Origin: Tiliqua scincoides
Taxonomy: Eukaryota > Chordata > Lepidosauria > Squamata > Scincidae
DNA length: 64,000 nucleotides
NCBI RefSeq assembly: GCF_035046505.1
Contig: NC_089824.1
Location: forward strand, 51,711,274-51,775,273
Direction: 5' to 3'
The position numbers and the translations under genes were made by a program. Under the pieces are notes generated by a model that worked only from the letters and a program-made list of their open reading frames with translations, did no database searches and was not told where the DNA came from. This document shows positions 34,556-45,996 of this stretch, one piece after another. The stretch's first letter is position 1. Every line of letters begins with the position of its first letter.

Positions 34556-35310
34556 GACTGGTACTGTTCCTGAAATGTATTTTCATAGCCGAGCCTGGAG
34601 GTGCTTGGGATGTATCTGAAATATTGTGTGTGGGCTCACAAAGCCCTCCATTTGTCAGAAAGGTGAGTGTGGGCCACCATTACAGCTGGTGTATCCCTTC
34701 TCCTTAAAAGAACAAAGCACAGAAGAAATAAAATTGGATCTAATAGTAACACAGACAGAACTGGATTTTTTCCCTTCCAGGTAGCAGTCAGCCCATTTCT
34801 CCCCCTTGACCACTTGCTGTGCTGTGACAATGTTGCCATTTAGAATCAGTTAAGGATAATTAGCAAGAGATTGCTTGTTTCCACAAATGCTTCAAGTACC
34901 ACATCTCTCCCCCACTGCCAACCTCCACCTCTCATCTGTGAGGTAAGTAGCAATGAAAATATGTACTTAAGATGCAAGAAAACTTCATGAGTGAGAGGCT
35001 CACGAGAGGATGGTTGGGTGAGTGGGTACCAGGGAGTTTTGATTGCCACAGGGATTTCTTCAAGGAACAGGAGCTTTTGTTCTGAACGCTTCCCTTTGCA
35101 CACTTACAGCAGACTATTAATTGAAGCAGACGCTAAATCATAAAATTCTATATTAATGACTGATTGCAGACTCTTAGCCTCTAAGAAGCGTCATTATCTT
35201 GTACATTTTCTAAACTGATTTCTCTGAGGACTGTTCTCAAGCTTTCTTGGGTTTGCAGATAGTCGATCTGCATTTTGCAACATTAGACTGCAGAAGCTGC
35301 ATAAACAAAG
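34556..35310. other. Unassigned stretch
   Basis: No element ends, domain or tail recognised between the two MITEs. Confidence 0.4.
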
Positions 35311-35996
35311 AGCCCGAACCTATTCTCTTCCCCCCACCCCAGAAGATGCAGCAGCACCAAAATGGCTACCGCTGCATCTTTTAGGGTGCAGTTGCAGAGG
35401 TCTCTTCTGGATAAAGGAACAGACATTCCTTAACCCTGCACATGCCTGATCTCATCTGATCTTGGAAGCTAAGCAGGGTCAGGCCTGGTTAGTACTTGGA
35501 TGGGAGACCACCTGGGAATACCGGGTGCTGTAGGCTTATACCATAGTCTTTCAAGACTGAAGGTTGCCAACCATGTGTGGGTAAGCTTCTGTGCTGCAGC
35601 AGGGACCTACACTAGCTAAATAGTTGGCATAGTTCCTCATGGACCCACATCGCAGGATCAGGTCTGAAAAGGGGTTTGGATTTGGCGGCCACCCCTGCAG
35701 CCAAACCCTCCCCCTTCCCAGACCTGATCCACTCCTCGCCCCCTCCCCACCCAGTTTCACCTCTCCCTGCCTCAGTTCTGCTGTCCTGCCTCTCCCACTG
35801 ACCTACCTGCTCCAGCAGGCAGCAGGAGAGCCAATGACCTGGGCAGGAAGGCTCTGGTCTTCCCACCAGCATCCTCAGTAGCATGCTACTGAGCGCACTG
35901 CCAGAGCACCTTTTGCGAGGGCACTGACTGCTTTATGGCAGTCAGTGCCAGTGGAAAATGTATGACAACAACAGCCAGTATGCATAGGATTGGGTC
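35311..35996. mobile_element. CAATCC-type MITE holding a 5S SINE
   Basis: The left end AGCCCGAACCTATTCTC and right end TGCATAGGATTGGGT are decayed inverted repeats. Without the SINE at about 35430-35572 it would be about 540 bp, the usual long form. The 'accaaaatggctaccgctgcatc' segment is shared with 40711-41175. Confidence 0.55.
35430..35572 (+). mobile_element. 5S rRNA-derived SINE
   Basis: The plus strand has the 5S-like run with GGAAGCTAAGCAGGGTCAGG, TACTTGGATGGGAGACCACC and GGGTGCTGTAGGCTT, then the non-5S tail ATACCATAGTCTTTCAAGAC and TGAAGGTTGCCAACC. It is the least diverged of the three copies in the 5S part as judged by eye. A target duplication is not obvious. It lies in a MITE. 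Confidence 0.9.
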
Positions 35997-37773
35997 ATTA
36001 TGAACTGGACTCTTGCAGGAAGGAAGAACAGAGGGTATTCAGGAGCACTTGTGCTGGTGGTCTCACTCTAGCAAAACAATGGTCAGAGTAACCAATGTAT
36101 ATTTTGTATAATAGCACTACAAGTTTCAGACAGCAGTGGACTTCCAGATCCCTGTCCTTTTTGACATCTTAAAATGCTCTATGTTGCAAATGAATGCCAT
36201 TCTTCTATTATGCCCATCAGGTTCTCTTGACACGTGTTCTCAAAATGCAGCCAGATCCCCTGGGGACCATTCACTTTCCTGGATCATAATTTAATGCCCC
36301 CTACCTAAATGTCCTGTCGTTTCTGCCCCCTTTTAAATAGTTGCCGGCTTCTCATTCAAAGACATGGATGCTTTGTTCTTCATGGGATTTAAACTCCAGC
36401 CTGTGGATCACTCAAGTGCAGCATTTGCTGGAAAAAAAAAATCTCCTTTGACGAGCTGTGCATCATCTTGATGTAGATGATGGCATAATCTACATCATCT
36501 GCACTCCCGCTCCTCCGCAGCAAAGCCATTATCCGCAGCCCTGGTTGCAGCAGTTATTGCATAGATGTGACACAGAGCCTTTTGCTTCTCATTTGCTGGG
36601 AAAGAGGAGAGCACCCCTGCATATGTTACAACTGCTCTGCTGAGTATGCAGCCAGATGTTGGCTTTGAGATCATATATAACTCCAGAAAGGTGGCTGGAT
36701 GCCAATCCAATCTGCATGCAATTGTCTGTCCCCTTTCACTATCTGTTGGGGACTGCCCATCCTTACTGAGGAAGGCAAATCCATGTCCCATTATTCATCG
36801 CAACTGTGGCGGTAACAAAGACAGTGCCTTGCCTGGCAGATCCGAGTTGCCAACCAGCTGTGCCATTTCTGGTTCATTGTGCAATCTTCAGACATAAATA
36901 TACTCTTGATGAAAGGAGCGATAGGCCCATCAAACACATTGAACAAAGCTTTATGATTTGGCCTTGGGAACCCACTATTGTTTTATTATATGGTGCTATG
37001 TTTGAAGAGCCTTCAGGGCATTTACGGCCTAGGGGGAAAAAATTGCTAAGTTTTATTTATATTTATTCATAAATTTATAAAAATAAATACTTTTGTACCC
37101 AAAATAACACCATGGGCCTTAAATGCTGACACAATGCTGACTTCCAACAGAAGTGTTGTTGTTGTGAGCTATTGATAGATGTTGTGTGACTTCTTTTTTC
37201 TCTCAAAGAAAGTACAGGGTGATGGAAAACAACTCTTTGTTTCAGGGCTTCTGACATTTGAATCAAGATAATAATATTGCACCGTGTCTGGCTGTTCAGG
37301 ATAAGCACATTAGCTGTTGAATGTGTAAATTGCAAAAATAACTTAGGAGCCAAAAGTGAGAACAAATGAACAAGAAAATGATCTATTATCTGTTGGAACG
37401 TCTCGCCCATGCAATTTTCAGGATCCCCTGGGAAACAAATGAGCTGGTTGTGGGAGGAGCAGCAATGACTTCTGCTCCGGTAAAAAAAAATTGGTTGCGA
37501 ATGGAGATGCAACACCAGTCACATAGATACCTTAAGCTACTTTATAAAGGAAAGATGAGACATTGGATATGAAGGAGCTGTCTCAGGGAACAAAGTGCTG
37601 TATTATTTCAATGCATCTCGGTTAATGTTGGGCAAACAAATGAAACATGTAAATCTCAATTTTTGAAGAGCTTCATCGGTGGCAAGCCATTTCAAGGAGA
37701 ATTCAAATGCATCTTAGAAAAGTCCTCCTCCTGAGCGTTGGTTTGACTGGTGGAACCTGTGGTTTAGTTAACC
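35997..37773. other. Repeat-poor stretch
   Basis: From about 36420 to 37560 I recognise no repeat. Open frames up to 146 codons (37075-37515 minus) show no domain. A 9-bp palindrome (gatgtagat...atctacatc, 36470-36498) lies in it. The absence of insertions over more than 1 kb stands out here. Confidence 0.4.
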
Positions 37774-38071
37774 CAGAGATTCTCAAACTGGGGTGTTGCG
37801 ACTCCCCAGCCAGGGAAGCCCTTCTCTACCCCCTTAAGTGGGGGGGGGGGAGGACAAAGGTAGCAATGTGAGGCTTTTTGCCATACCTGAGTCTGTGCTG
37901 GCTTCCTAGGGGGTCTGGGGAGCTTGCAGTCCCCTCTGCAGGGCTCCCTGCACCTCTAGACGTCTGAAAATAATAAGGAATGGGCACTTCTGGTTTTGTG
38001 ACAAAAACAGGAAGTGCCTTTTGATTATTTTCATTGTTTCCCCTGAGAAATAAAAAATAGAACCACTGGGA
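37774..38071. mobile_element. hAT-type element A, decayed
   Basis: Starts CAGAGATTCTCAAACTGGGG in the reverse orientation relative to 28237, with the family's GC-rich interior and the 'gcacttctggttttgtgac' segment. A likely right end is TAGAACCACTG at about 38071, but the flanks agttaacc and ggaaaagt do not match, so the right limit is tentative. Confidence 0.5.
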
Positions 38072-38399
38072 AAAGTGCCTCTCTGCCCAGGTAGCAGGGT
38101 ATGAGAGCAGTGGCTTCTCCCACTCTTCCTGGTGGCTTTGCTTTTGCCTGTGCTCCAAGGGTGGGAAGGGGACAAGTTGCCAAACTGCCATTTTGAAAGG
38201 CGGCTCAACCCATCCCAAACTGACACTGGCACAGTTCATGCATGTTCATCACTCACTGACTGTACTGGGATGACTGAATTGTGCAACGGATGATAATGTG
38301 TGCATAATTTCTAATTATTAATATTATTCTAACGTGCAATTGATCACATTTTGTGCAGAGGGGAAAAACTTTACAGTGACTGTGAAGCACAACTTAAAA

Positions 38400-38785
38400 A
38401 CATTGACTTAGGTCTCACTCCATCTTGTAGGCCAGAAGCCATTTTGAAGCACAGCACCTGGCACAAATCACCCACGTTATGTGCCACACCCTCCTGCATA
38501 AGAACCTAAGAACATACACCATCCTCTCTCCCGTCCCTCCCTGATTGCTCTCCCCCTGCCCTTTTCCACCTTTCCCCCTACCTACTCCACCTACCTGAGT
38601 TGGCAGAAATTCCTCAACCTGCCACTGCACATGTGGGTGCTCCAGCCTCTGCACCAGCGTTCTAGAAGTATGTGGCTTTGTGCACTGCTGGAGTGTTTTT
38701 TTGCAACTGCCATAAGGCAGAAAACATTGCTGGAACAGTAGTTCCGACAGAGGTGAAGCCCAGTAGGACTGGGCTGCTAGGTGAC
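38400..38785. mobile_element. CAATCC-type MITE, partial
   Basis: The right end is CAGTAGGACTGGGCT (about 38775) and the interior is family-like ('cagcacctggcacaaatcacccacg'). The left end could not be placed. Confidence 0.35.
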
Positions 38786-38849
38786 CCCTTCTGGTGACAA
38801 ATCCTGAGCATTTCTACAAGAGAGATCAGGTCATCATTACTGTATTGCC

Positions 38850-40040
38850 ATCATGCCTTGGGGCAGCCTTGTTTTTCAGTTGAGAAATTCAGTTTTGTCT
38901 GAGATTTCTCAAGTATTATGCCATCACCTTATGAGAGTTCACAATTCATTTCTAAATTTTGTTGAGCACCCTTGGTTAGGACGTGTATTTGGGTTGCAGC
39001 TTCTTTGTTCCAAGCAGTGTACCCCATGGCTTGCTGCAAGATTCAATATTGCCCCTTCTGCTTTCCAACGTTGTTACGTAATTGCTGGGAGAGATCATCA
39101 TTCATCAGCTCGGAGTGAGGTGTCATCAGTACGCTGACCTAGGCCTATTTTTCATTTTCATCAAATGTAGGAGCAATCGTGGCATCCCTGAATGATTGCT
39201 TGAATGCAGTTACAGGCTGGATGACAAACAGAAACTTAATCCAGACAAGACAGAAATGATCATGATTGGTAGACCCAAAACTGGAGCGATAGTGCTTTCA
39301 CCTGTCATGGGCAGAGTTCCAAAGAATAAGATTTGGAGTTCAGGAGTATTCCTGGACCCTGTTTTACTATTTGAATCTCAGATGACACCAGGGGCTGGGA
39401 GCACCTTTTATCCAGCTTGGTCAGGGAGTTTTGGTTGCTTCTTTCAGATGAGGATTTGGCCCTGTCATTCCTGCTTTAACAACCACTTATTTGGATCACT
39501 GCAGTGAACACCGTCAAGATCTCCATTTAAAAACAGTTTAGAAACTGCACCTGTTGCAGCTGCTATTTTGGTGGGATCACGTTGTAAAGATCACATTACA
39601 CTACTTCTGGATCAGCTCCTCCCAATTCAAAGTGGTGGTGCTGACTTTCAACACCCTAAAGCAGCCACTTTTAAACCACCGTGCCATGGCACACTGGTGT
39701 GCAGCAAGTGGTCCACAGGTGTGCCACAGGAATTTGGGGGAAGGTCATTTATTAGTAGGGTCAATGGGAGATGTGAGCCCCCCCACCACCACCACAGGCA
39801 GCATGGTGTGCCTTGTCAATTGTCAAAAACCTGATGGTGTGCCTTGACCATTTTAATGCCTTGTCAGTGTGCCCTGAGATGGAAAAGGTTGAAAATCACT
39901 GCCCTAAGGGGTTGGGATTTGCATACCTTAGAACAGGTACAGCCAATGCTCACACATACTCAAAGCTAGCTGAAGAATGCTACCTTTTATGTCTTTTCTA
40001 CCCACCAAAGAAAGTGTTTGTGTTCCTGCTTGCATGAGCT
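38850..40040 (+). mobile_element. L2-clade LINE, reverse transcriptase fragment
   Basis: Plus-strand reading, in several frames, follows an L2-type reverse transcriptase: a stretch before YADD (near 39100-39140), LNDCLNAVTGWM (about 39191-39228), KLNPDKTEMIMIGRPK (about 39235-39285), the LDP block near 39350, and later SSSQFKVVVLTFNTL (about 39617-39655). A hAT copy splits it at 39662-39901; after it the frame resumes as GLGFAYLRTG. Frameshifts and stops are many. The element is older than the hAT. Confidence 0.7.
39662..39901. mobile_element. hAT-type element inserted in L2
   Basis: The left end CAGCCACTTTTAAACCAC and right end GGTTGAAAATCACTG are decayed inverted repeats. Flanks ccctaaag (39654-39661) and ccctaagg (39902-39909) match 7 of 8. 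240 bp. The same family is at 60383-60615 ('gtgccacaggaatttggg', 'ggtgtgccttg'). Confidence 0.85.
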
Positions 40041-40710
40041 TCCCCTCTCCTCTCCCTAGATGTCTTAGGAGGGAGAGGAGCCAAGCCATGCACATCTTTC
40101 TCTTTGCCTTCCAAAACTGATGGGAAGGGGTACTCTGCCTCTTCCTCTTCTGGCCCACTCAACTGATTTCTTAAGCAGACAGGGACAGAGAGGTGGAGGA
40201 AACTATAGCAAGGTTCACCCCTTTCTTCCTCCAGTGGCTACAGAAGGAAGAAGGATCCAGGCGGCAGCAGATATGGAGGAAGAAGGGGGGCACTGTTGCT
40301 TGGATTGTCTTCCCACATGCTTTGAGCAAGCAGGAAGGGAGCTAGAGCACGGACTGGAGCACCTCCATCAGCAGTAGGCTCAAGGGGCCATCAGAAAGAC
40401 AGAAGGTGTGACCCATCTCCTTATTTCACTGCCCCAAATCTGCAGTGTGAGATCTTCAGTCCACTTCATCAACAGGGCCCTGCCTGAAAGAGTATTTCCT
40501 TCCACATGTACTTCTCCACTACTTAAAATTGGGAGAGGAATTCCTCTTTTGGATCCTTTTGTTCACTCAGGTGAGACCTCTGGAGCATGGAGGGCTTTCT
40601 CCGACATAGCACCCATTTGATGAAGTATGCCCACCTGACTTCCTCTTTCATGACCTCTCACAAAAAAGGTTGTGCGATGATTTTGTAAGGCATTTTGGGG
40701 CAGACTGACA
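40041..40710. other. Unassigned stretch
   Basis: No certain repeat. It may hold the last part of the L2 copy upstream, too decayed to follow. No coding call. Confidence 0.35.
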
Positions 40711-41175
40711 ACCTAATCCTATCCTTGGCAGTGCTGCCAGGTGCAGCGGCACCAAAATGGCTACTGCTGTGGTGCTGCCAGAGGTTGTCCCCTTCCTCTA
40801 AGGAAAGCCCCAGACCCCACAATGGGACTTCTCAAGTCTGCACCAGCTATTTTGTTGGTACAGACTTGAGAATATTCGTTTCAGGCTTTGAAGCCTGACA
40901 AGAAGAACAGGATACAGCAAAGCAAGGCTCTGCTGGTTCCAGCCCCTTCCTGCCCTGGTTCCTCCCCCAACTCTGCCCTACCCCCCAAAAGACCTTACCA
41001 CTGCCTGGAACTCTTCCCTTGCTGCGGCAGGCATCTGTTTGGTGCTAGGCCAATGCCAGCTGGCACTGGTGCTCTTTATACTCCAGGTGACGCAAACTTG
41101 CTTTATGGCATATTTACGACACCTGGCAGCAGTGCTGGAGCTCAGTGTCGGCATTCAGAGCCCATAGGATTGGGT
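40711..41175. mobile_element. CAATCC-type MITE
   Basis: The left end ACCTAATCCTATCCTTGGC and right end CCCATAGGATTGGGT are inverted repeats. It contains 'aagtctgcaccagctattttgttggtacagactt' (40833-40870), a long palindrome typical of the family. 465 bp. Confidence 0.6.
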
Positions 41176-41744
41176 TCTGGGGAACTATAAAGTCACTATG
41201 TTCACGAAACTGCTGCTGATCTATTTCTTTCACACCGTACTGCTTTTTTCTGTTTTATTGTTTGCTGGTTGTTCTTAATCATGATTGTTTTATGTAGATT
41301 TTACTGCTGCATTAAGATCTGCAATTTGAATGTTGCCTTGGGTGTTGCTTGTAACAGAGAATTGAGGCACTGACACATTAAACATCAATAGCACTGATGT
41401 TTTCTAGCCCACTCAATCCCTACGGCTCAGGGTGAGTTACAGTTACAACAGAAGCAGACTAAAACCATAGATCAAGACCTCATTCCCACCTGAAAGCTTT
41501 TCAGTGGCCACAAATACTAGCCCATATGTATTGCCCCACTTCTTCCTCACTCACACTGCTGTCTTCCATGGCCTGGTCATTGCTGCTGCCATGATGCTTG
41601 TCCATCTCCTGTGTTTTAGAACAAGTTGGGCAGCTGGAGCCTGGAGACTTCATGTTCTACTCTGAGATTCCTTTTGTCTAGCCTTTTTAAAAAAAGAAGA
41701 AAAAAATGCCAGATGAAAGGGAGGGCACCAGAATGAGGTCTCTT

Positions 41745-41850
41745 GTTATCTGGTGTGCTCCCTGGGGCACTTGGTGGGCCGCTGTGAGATACAGGAAGCT
41801 GGACTAGATGGGCCTATGGCCTGATCCAGTGGGGCTGTTCTTATGACCGA
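41745..41850 (+). mobile_element. CR1-type LINE 3' end
   Basis: GGAAGCTGGACTAGATGGGC, then TGGCCTGATCCAGTGGGGCT and TTCTTATG. This end block recurs at 45727-45838 and 62878-63000. It matches the common CR1 3' terminus of reptiles, with a 'ttcttatg' repeat tail. Confidence 0.7.
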
Positions 41851-43093
41851 ACCAAGAAGTGCACAATGGCAGTGGGGTTAGAGACTGGTCATTGCTATGA
41901 CCCTTTCCCCCCTCCTTTCCTTGAGAGAAAGAGTGTAAGGGAGAAGAGGATTGCAGAATCCTCCCTCCTTCCCTAGCTCTGTTGTCACAGCAATCTACTT
42001 TCAGAGAGGAAGGAGGAAGACGGCTGAAGTGGCATTAGTCAGGATGATTTGCCAGTTAAGTGAAAGACAAGCATAGGGTGTGAGGCATTCACCATATCCC
42101 CAGCCCACTACTCAAAATGGCTGCTTTGCTCAGCCTCGGGAGCAGGCCCACCCTGTTTATGTCCTTGCTGCCATAAACTGGTATACAGATTAAATGAAGT
42201 GGGTGACCTTGACAAATCTAAAAGAACAGAAGCGTTCGTAGGAGAAGATGGTCTCCAATGTGAGCATGGCCCAGGCCAGCCTGGAACACAACAAAAGGCA
42301 TATGACTTTTTAAGTACAAGCTGCATAAGGAGAGGTGCCCCTGAAGAAAGCCGATTTATTGAGCTTCAGCCATTTATGCCAACAATTTTATCTCACAGCA
42401 TGTGCTGAAGTCACCTCCGGTTTCTTCTGCAATATGATGCCCCCCTCGCTGCACTTTAGCTTCTTATTTGACAGACACAGCAATCAAAAAAATGTCCTTT
42501 GGAACAGCCTCATTAAACAATGTAGAAGTACAATTCATAAGTCAGGTTGTGGTGTGTCTTCTATTGTGAGAAAATATGGAGACTAAAGAACCAGGGCACA
42601 AAGTAGTTTCCATCAAAAGAAGAACAGCTCTCCCACTGTTGCTTTTGCAACAGACAATATAGATTCATATGATGCAATTAATTGGATTTCACAGTCTGCT
42701 GAGAATGGCAGGCAACCTGTGCTTCCGAGCATGGTAAATAAACCCACAGGGATGATTCTCCCAAACACTTTCATAACATAACATAAAACACTTAAATTAG
42801 TGAGGAAACATAAAAGATTCACACACACATAAAACTTATGGCTGGCAGGGTGTTTTCTGGTGGAATCCAACTTATCTGTGCTTTTAAGCAAATACTGGTT
42901 ATGCAAAAAGCAATGGCTATGAACAGAACTCACGTATGACCTGTGATCTTTCTGTCACCCTTACACCAAGTAAGGGAGGGAGGGAGAGAGAGAGAAGGAA
43001 AATGATATCAAAATGGATTTATTTTAGGGCTGATGAACATGCATTGCCTTGGGAAACAACTGTGTGGCAGACCTTTTCACATGCTCAGATATC
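41851..43093. other. Unassigned stretch
   Basis: No repeat termini or domains recognised; several overlapping open frames of 70 to 106 codons. 42080-42930 appears free of common repeats. Confidence 0.4.
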
Positions 43094-43101
43094 ATGTAGG
43101 T

Positions 43102-43931
43102 CAGGGGTGCTCAATACGTCGATCTCGAGGCAAAATGAGTCGATCACAGGCTTCTCTCCCGTCCACGCATCCCTGGGAGTGAGCCCCATTGACTCTACTG
43201 GGGCTGACTTACCTTTCCCCTGTTTTTGCACTGGTATGTATGGAGATCTGCCCCCCTCAACTTCCATCTGTTGGTTCTGTGTGCAAGGGGTTTTGCACTG
43301 GTCTTGCTGTGATGTCTATATAGAGATCTTCCCTCCCCCACACCTTTCCCCTGTTTTTGCACTGGTCTGCTCCCCCCCCCCCACTTGTATTGGAATCGAG
43401 GAAGATCTGGTGAGGAGGTAGATGTGGTGTCAGCAGTGGCCCCTTTAAGGGTAAGGCCTGGACATCCAGCAGAGTGTGCTGCACAGCTGCAGCCACTTGA
43501 AGGCAATAGGGCCCTCAGGGATATAAGAGCACCTGAGGCAGGAAGGGCTCCACTTATTTATGTGAGTCAGCCTTTTCCTACATGAAGATCATTAAGTCCA
43601 AGTACTGTTCCACCATGACTGATGAACATTTGGAAGTGTGCTTGAGGCTGGCTGTCAGCAGCTACTGTCCTTGGCTATGCATCCTTGGCTGATTCACTTC
43701 AGTGCAAGTCATCAAGGTAAACTCAAGTAATTACAAAAAATGTTTATAGTTAATTATGTTGTGTTGTGCAATATTGGCTCATGCGGTTATGCAAGGTACA
43801 CCAACATATATTGTACACATAAATGTTATATGTTATGATGGCGTGAACCTTGTAAAAAAAACTCTGGTAGATCTCTGGGCCTTGCTGGTTTTCAAAGTAG
43901 CTCTCGAGCCAAAAAGGTGTGAGCACCCCTG
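43102..43931 (+). mobile_element. hAT element with remnant of transposase
   Basis: The left end CAGGGGTGCTCAATACGTCG and right end GTGTGAGCACCCCTG are inverted repeats. Flanks atgtaggt (43094-43101) and acgtaggt (43932-43939) match 7 of 8. At 43552-43682 the plus strand encodes the end of a hAT transposase (listed separately). The element is 830 bp, far shorter than a full hAT of 2.5-4 kb, so most of the gene is gone. A 'gggagtgagccccattgactc' scrap lies near 43170-43200. Confidence 0.9.
43552..43682 (+). pseudogene. hAT transposase C-terminal (dimerisation) domain fragment
   Basis: The frame reads TYLCESAFSYMKIIKSKY, then TMTDEHLEVCLRLAVSSY. This is the hATC dimerisation region of hAT transposases and of host proteins domesticated from them (GTF2IRD2/ZBED-like end 'FSxMxxIKSKYRxxLTDEHL'). 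About 43 codons are open. The DNA-binding zinc finger and the catalytic core are not seen upstream within the element. Being inside terminal repeats with an 8-bp duplication, it is a transposon remnant and not a host gene. Confidence 0.85.
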
Positions 43932-44269
43932 ACGTAGGTGACCAGTGGTGATGATTAAAAAAAAGGTCATCAAAGATTTGGTGATCTTTGGCATGATTTT
44001 GCTTCAAATTCTGACCCATTCTTTCAGAAAAACAACTTGGGGTGAGGATATTGGGGGGGGGGTTCTTCTCTCTTTCTGGTTTTGCTCTCATAGCAAATTG
44101 TTTCCATCAAATCTAAGCCCTTGAAGTTATCTCTAAGGGTAGACTCAGATGCCCATACTCTCCACATTAAGAGCAAGTAAACACATTGTCATGTAAGAGA
44201 ATTGTAATAGCACTGAATTCCATGGTGTGCTGAAATAAATAAGCCCTTAAGGATCCTACTACAAGTTTT

Positions 44270-44400
44270 GAATGTGGTGATGGTGTCTGGTCTAGATGCC
44301 TTTAAAAGGGGATTGGACAGATTTCTAGAAGAAAGGTCCATTACAGAATACAAGCCGTAATGGGTTTGTGCTACCTCCCAGTTTTACAAATAGATTTCAA
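44270..44400 (+). mobile_element. CR1-type LINE scrap
   Basis: The plus strand encodes DAFKRGLDRFLEERSITEYK (44298-44357), close to the end of CR1 reading frames in tetrapods ('AFKRGLDKFMEDRSINGY'). It stops near 44400, short of the hAT insertion at 44432. Confidence 0.65.
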
Positions 44401-44431
44401 AAGGCCAGGTGCGACGGAGTGGCAACACGAT

Positions 44432-45712
44432 CGGTGGCGTAGTTAAGGGGGTGCAAGGGATAGCAGGCGCACCGGGCAACAAGCTTTAGGGGGCAACAAG
44501 CTGAGCTTGACACTAGTAGCCAAAATTGTGAAAATCTTGGTATGTATGAATAATACCATCATGTTATATATCATTGGAAAGGTAATTTAATGCAGAATGC
44601 AATGAAACAAACCACATTAGGATATCTGTTTTCTATCAAATGTTATGGCCAATTAACCAGCAAATGAAAACACAACTGCCTTAAGTAACAAAAAGTGGAT
44701 TTTCATAACTCAAAACTGACCTATAAGACTGATTGTTCTGAGAGCCTATGAGATGTTACTATGATACAGCATGGAACCAATAAGGTGTTAATATGAGTCA
44801 GCTCTCATTTCCATGTATCGTAATACAGCTACTCCTGCTAACTTGTAAAGAGGCACTTTTTCAAGTGGTGCTCCTCTTATATGTGGTAGAGAGAGAATAA
44901 CAGTCCCTCTTAAGAGGAGAGCATTTATGTTAGCAAGATTTAACATCTTTCCTTCAACTGTTCATTCTGGCAGATTCTCCAAATCCCACATGACCGCAGA
45001 CTTTGCCCTTTTTGCTCTCTAGAACCGGACACAGTGGTTCATATACTGCTTCGTTGTCCAGCCCATCATTCCCTTCGAGACACACACCTGATCCCCATCT
45101 TATCTTCCTTTTCTGGTCTCTCTACTGATCCTTTATTTGTCCTATTAAGTGATAGCCCTGCGGCTATCACTAATGCTGTAGCAGATTATCTTTCCGCTAT
45201 TTCCAAGTTAAAATTCCCTCCCTGACTTTACATCGTTTTTCCTTTTACTCTTCTTTTGTTTCTCCCCTTTTATCTCCCTGTTGTGATTGTTTTTCTGGTA
45301 TACAGTCACCTTGTTGGCTCTGTTATTATTGCTATTACTGTCACTGTTTTTTTTAATGCCAATAAAGGTTTACGGATGAACAGTCCCCCTTCACCCCAGC
45401 ACAGTGTCTCTAACCAATAAGGGGCACACTTTTTATTTATTTTCTTACTTACTTAAATTTGATTTTTTGTCATGGAAGGGCTACAAAATCTTCTTTGATC
45501 CCAGGTAGCAGATAGATGCCTTAGCTATGCCACTGGCTGGGGAGAGCTGACAGCTCAAGTGGATGGTAAACTGCTTGGGGGAGGAAGCAGTTTCCCCCCA
45601 ATCTGCACATTTTGTAAAGACTGTGCATGATGTCACTTCTGGTTGTGACATCACTTCCCGGGCAACATTTTGAGCTCTGCACCGGGATACACATTCATTA
45701 GCTACGCCACTG
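44432..45712. mobile_element. hAT-type element with L2 and LINE inside
   Basis: The left end CGGTGGCGTAGTTAAGGGG and right end TTAGCTACGCCACTG are inverted repeats. Flanks aacacgat (44424-44431) and aacaggat (45713-45720) match 7 of 8. The interior resembles 22032-22870. An L2 3' end starts near 44828 and is itself cut by a LINE at 44908-45378; L2 sequence resumes after that. No transposase coding. Confidence 0.8.
44908..45378 (+). mobile_element. 5'-truncated LINE, C-terminal ORF2 fragment
   Basis: The frame reads FMLARFNIFPSTVHSGRF, then (after a one-base frame change near 44985) HDRRLCPFCSLEPDTVVHIL, the CCHC-like knuckle, then LLSDSPAAITNAVADYLSAI and a stop at about 45225. The tail contains GCCAATAAAGGTTTACGG. 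Same clade as 2526-3091, 25500-25757 and 29967-31570. Flanked by aacagtccc at 44899-44907 and 45379-45387, inside an L2 3' end. Of the four, this copy looks the least damaged over its short length. Confidence 0.85.
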
Positions 45713-45726
45713 AACAGGATGCACAT

Positions 45727-45838
45727 ATCTTGTTGTCTTGTGTGCTCCCAGAGGCATCTGGTAGGGTCTCTGTAACATACAGAAAGCTAGGCTAGATGGG
45801 CCTTTGGACCTGCTGCAGCAGGGCTCTTCTTATGTTAA
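45727..45838 (+). mobile_element. CR1-type LINE 3' end
   Basis: AAGCTAGGCTAGATGGGCCT, then GCAGCAGGGCTCTTCTTATG. Same family block as 41745-41850 and 62878-63000. Confidence 0.7.
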
Positions 45839-45996
45839 AGCTGATCCATCAAATCAGCTCCATAAGCATCACCTGGGTGGCCAGGAAACAGAACAGCAGT
45901 GAAGAGAGGAAGAGGTGGTTACCCCAGGCTTTGAGTATCTGAGTTGAGGTGCCAAATGCTCTCCACCTTGGTCTCAACCCCTCCCATTGTCTGGAT

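Noticed and set aside
35430-35572. Functional 5S rRNA gene
   Set aside because: It carries an extra LINE-like tail, a changed 5' start and no T-run right after the 5S part; two sister copies have target duplications. It is a SINE.
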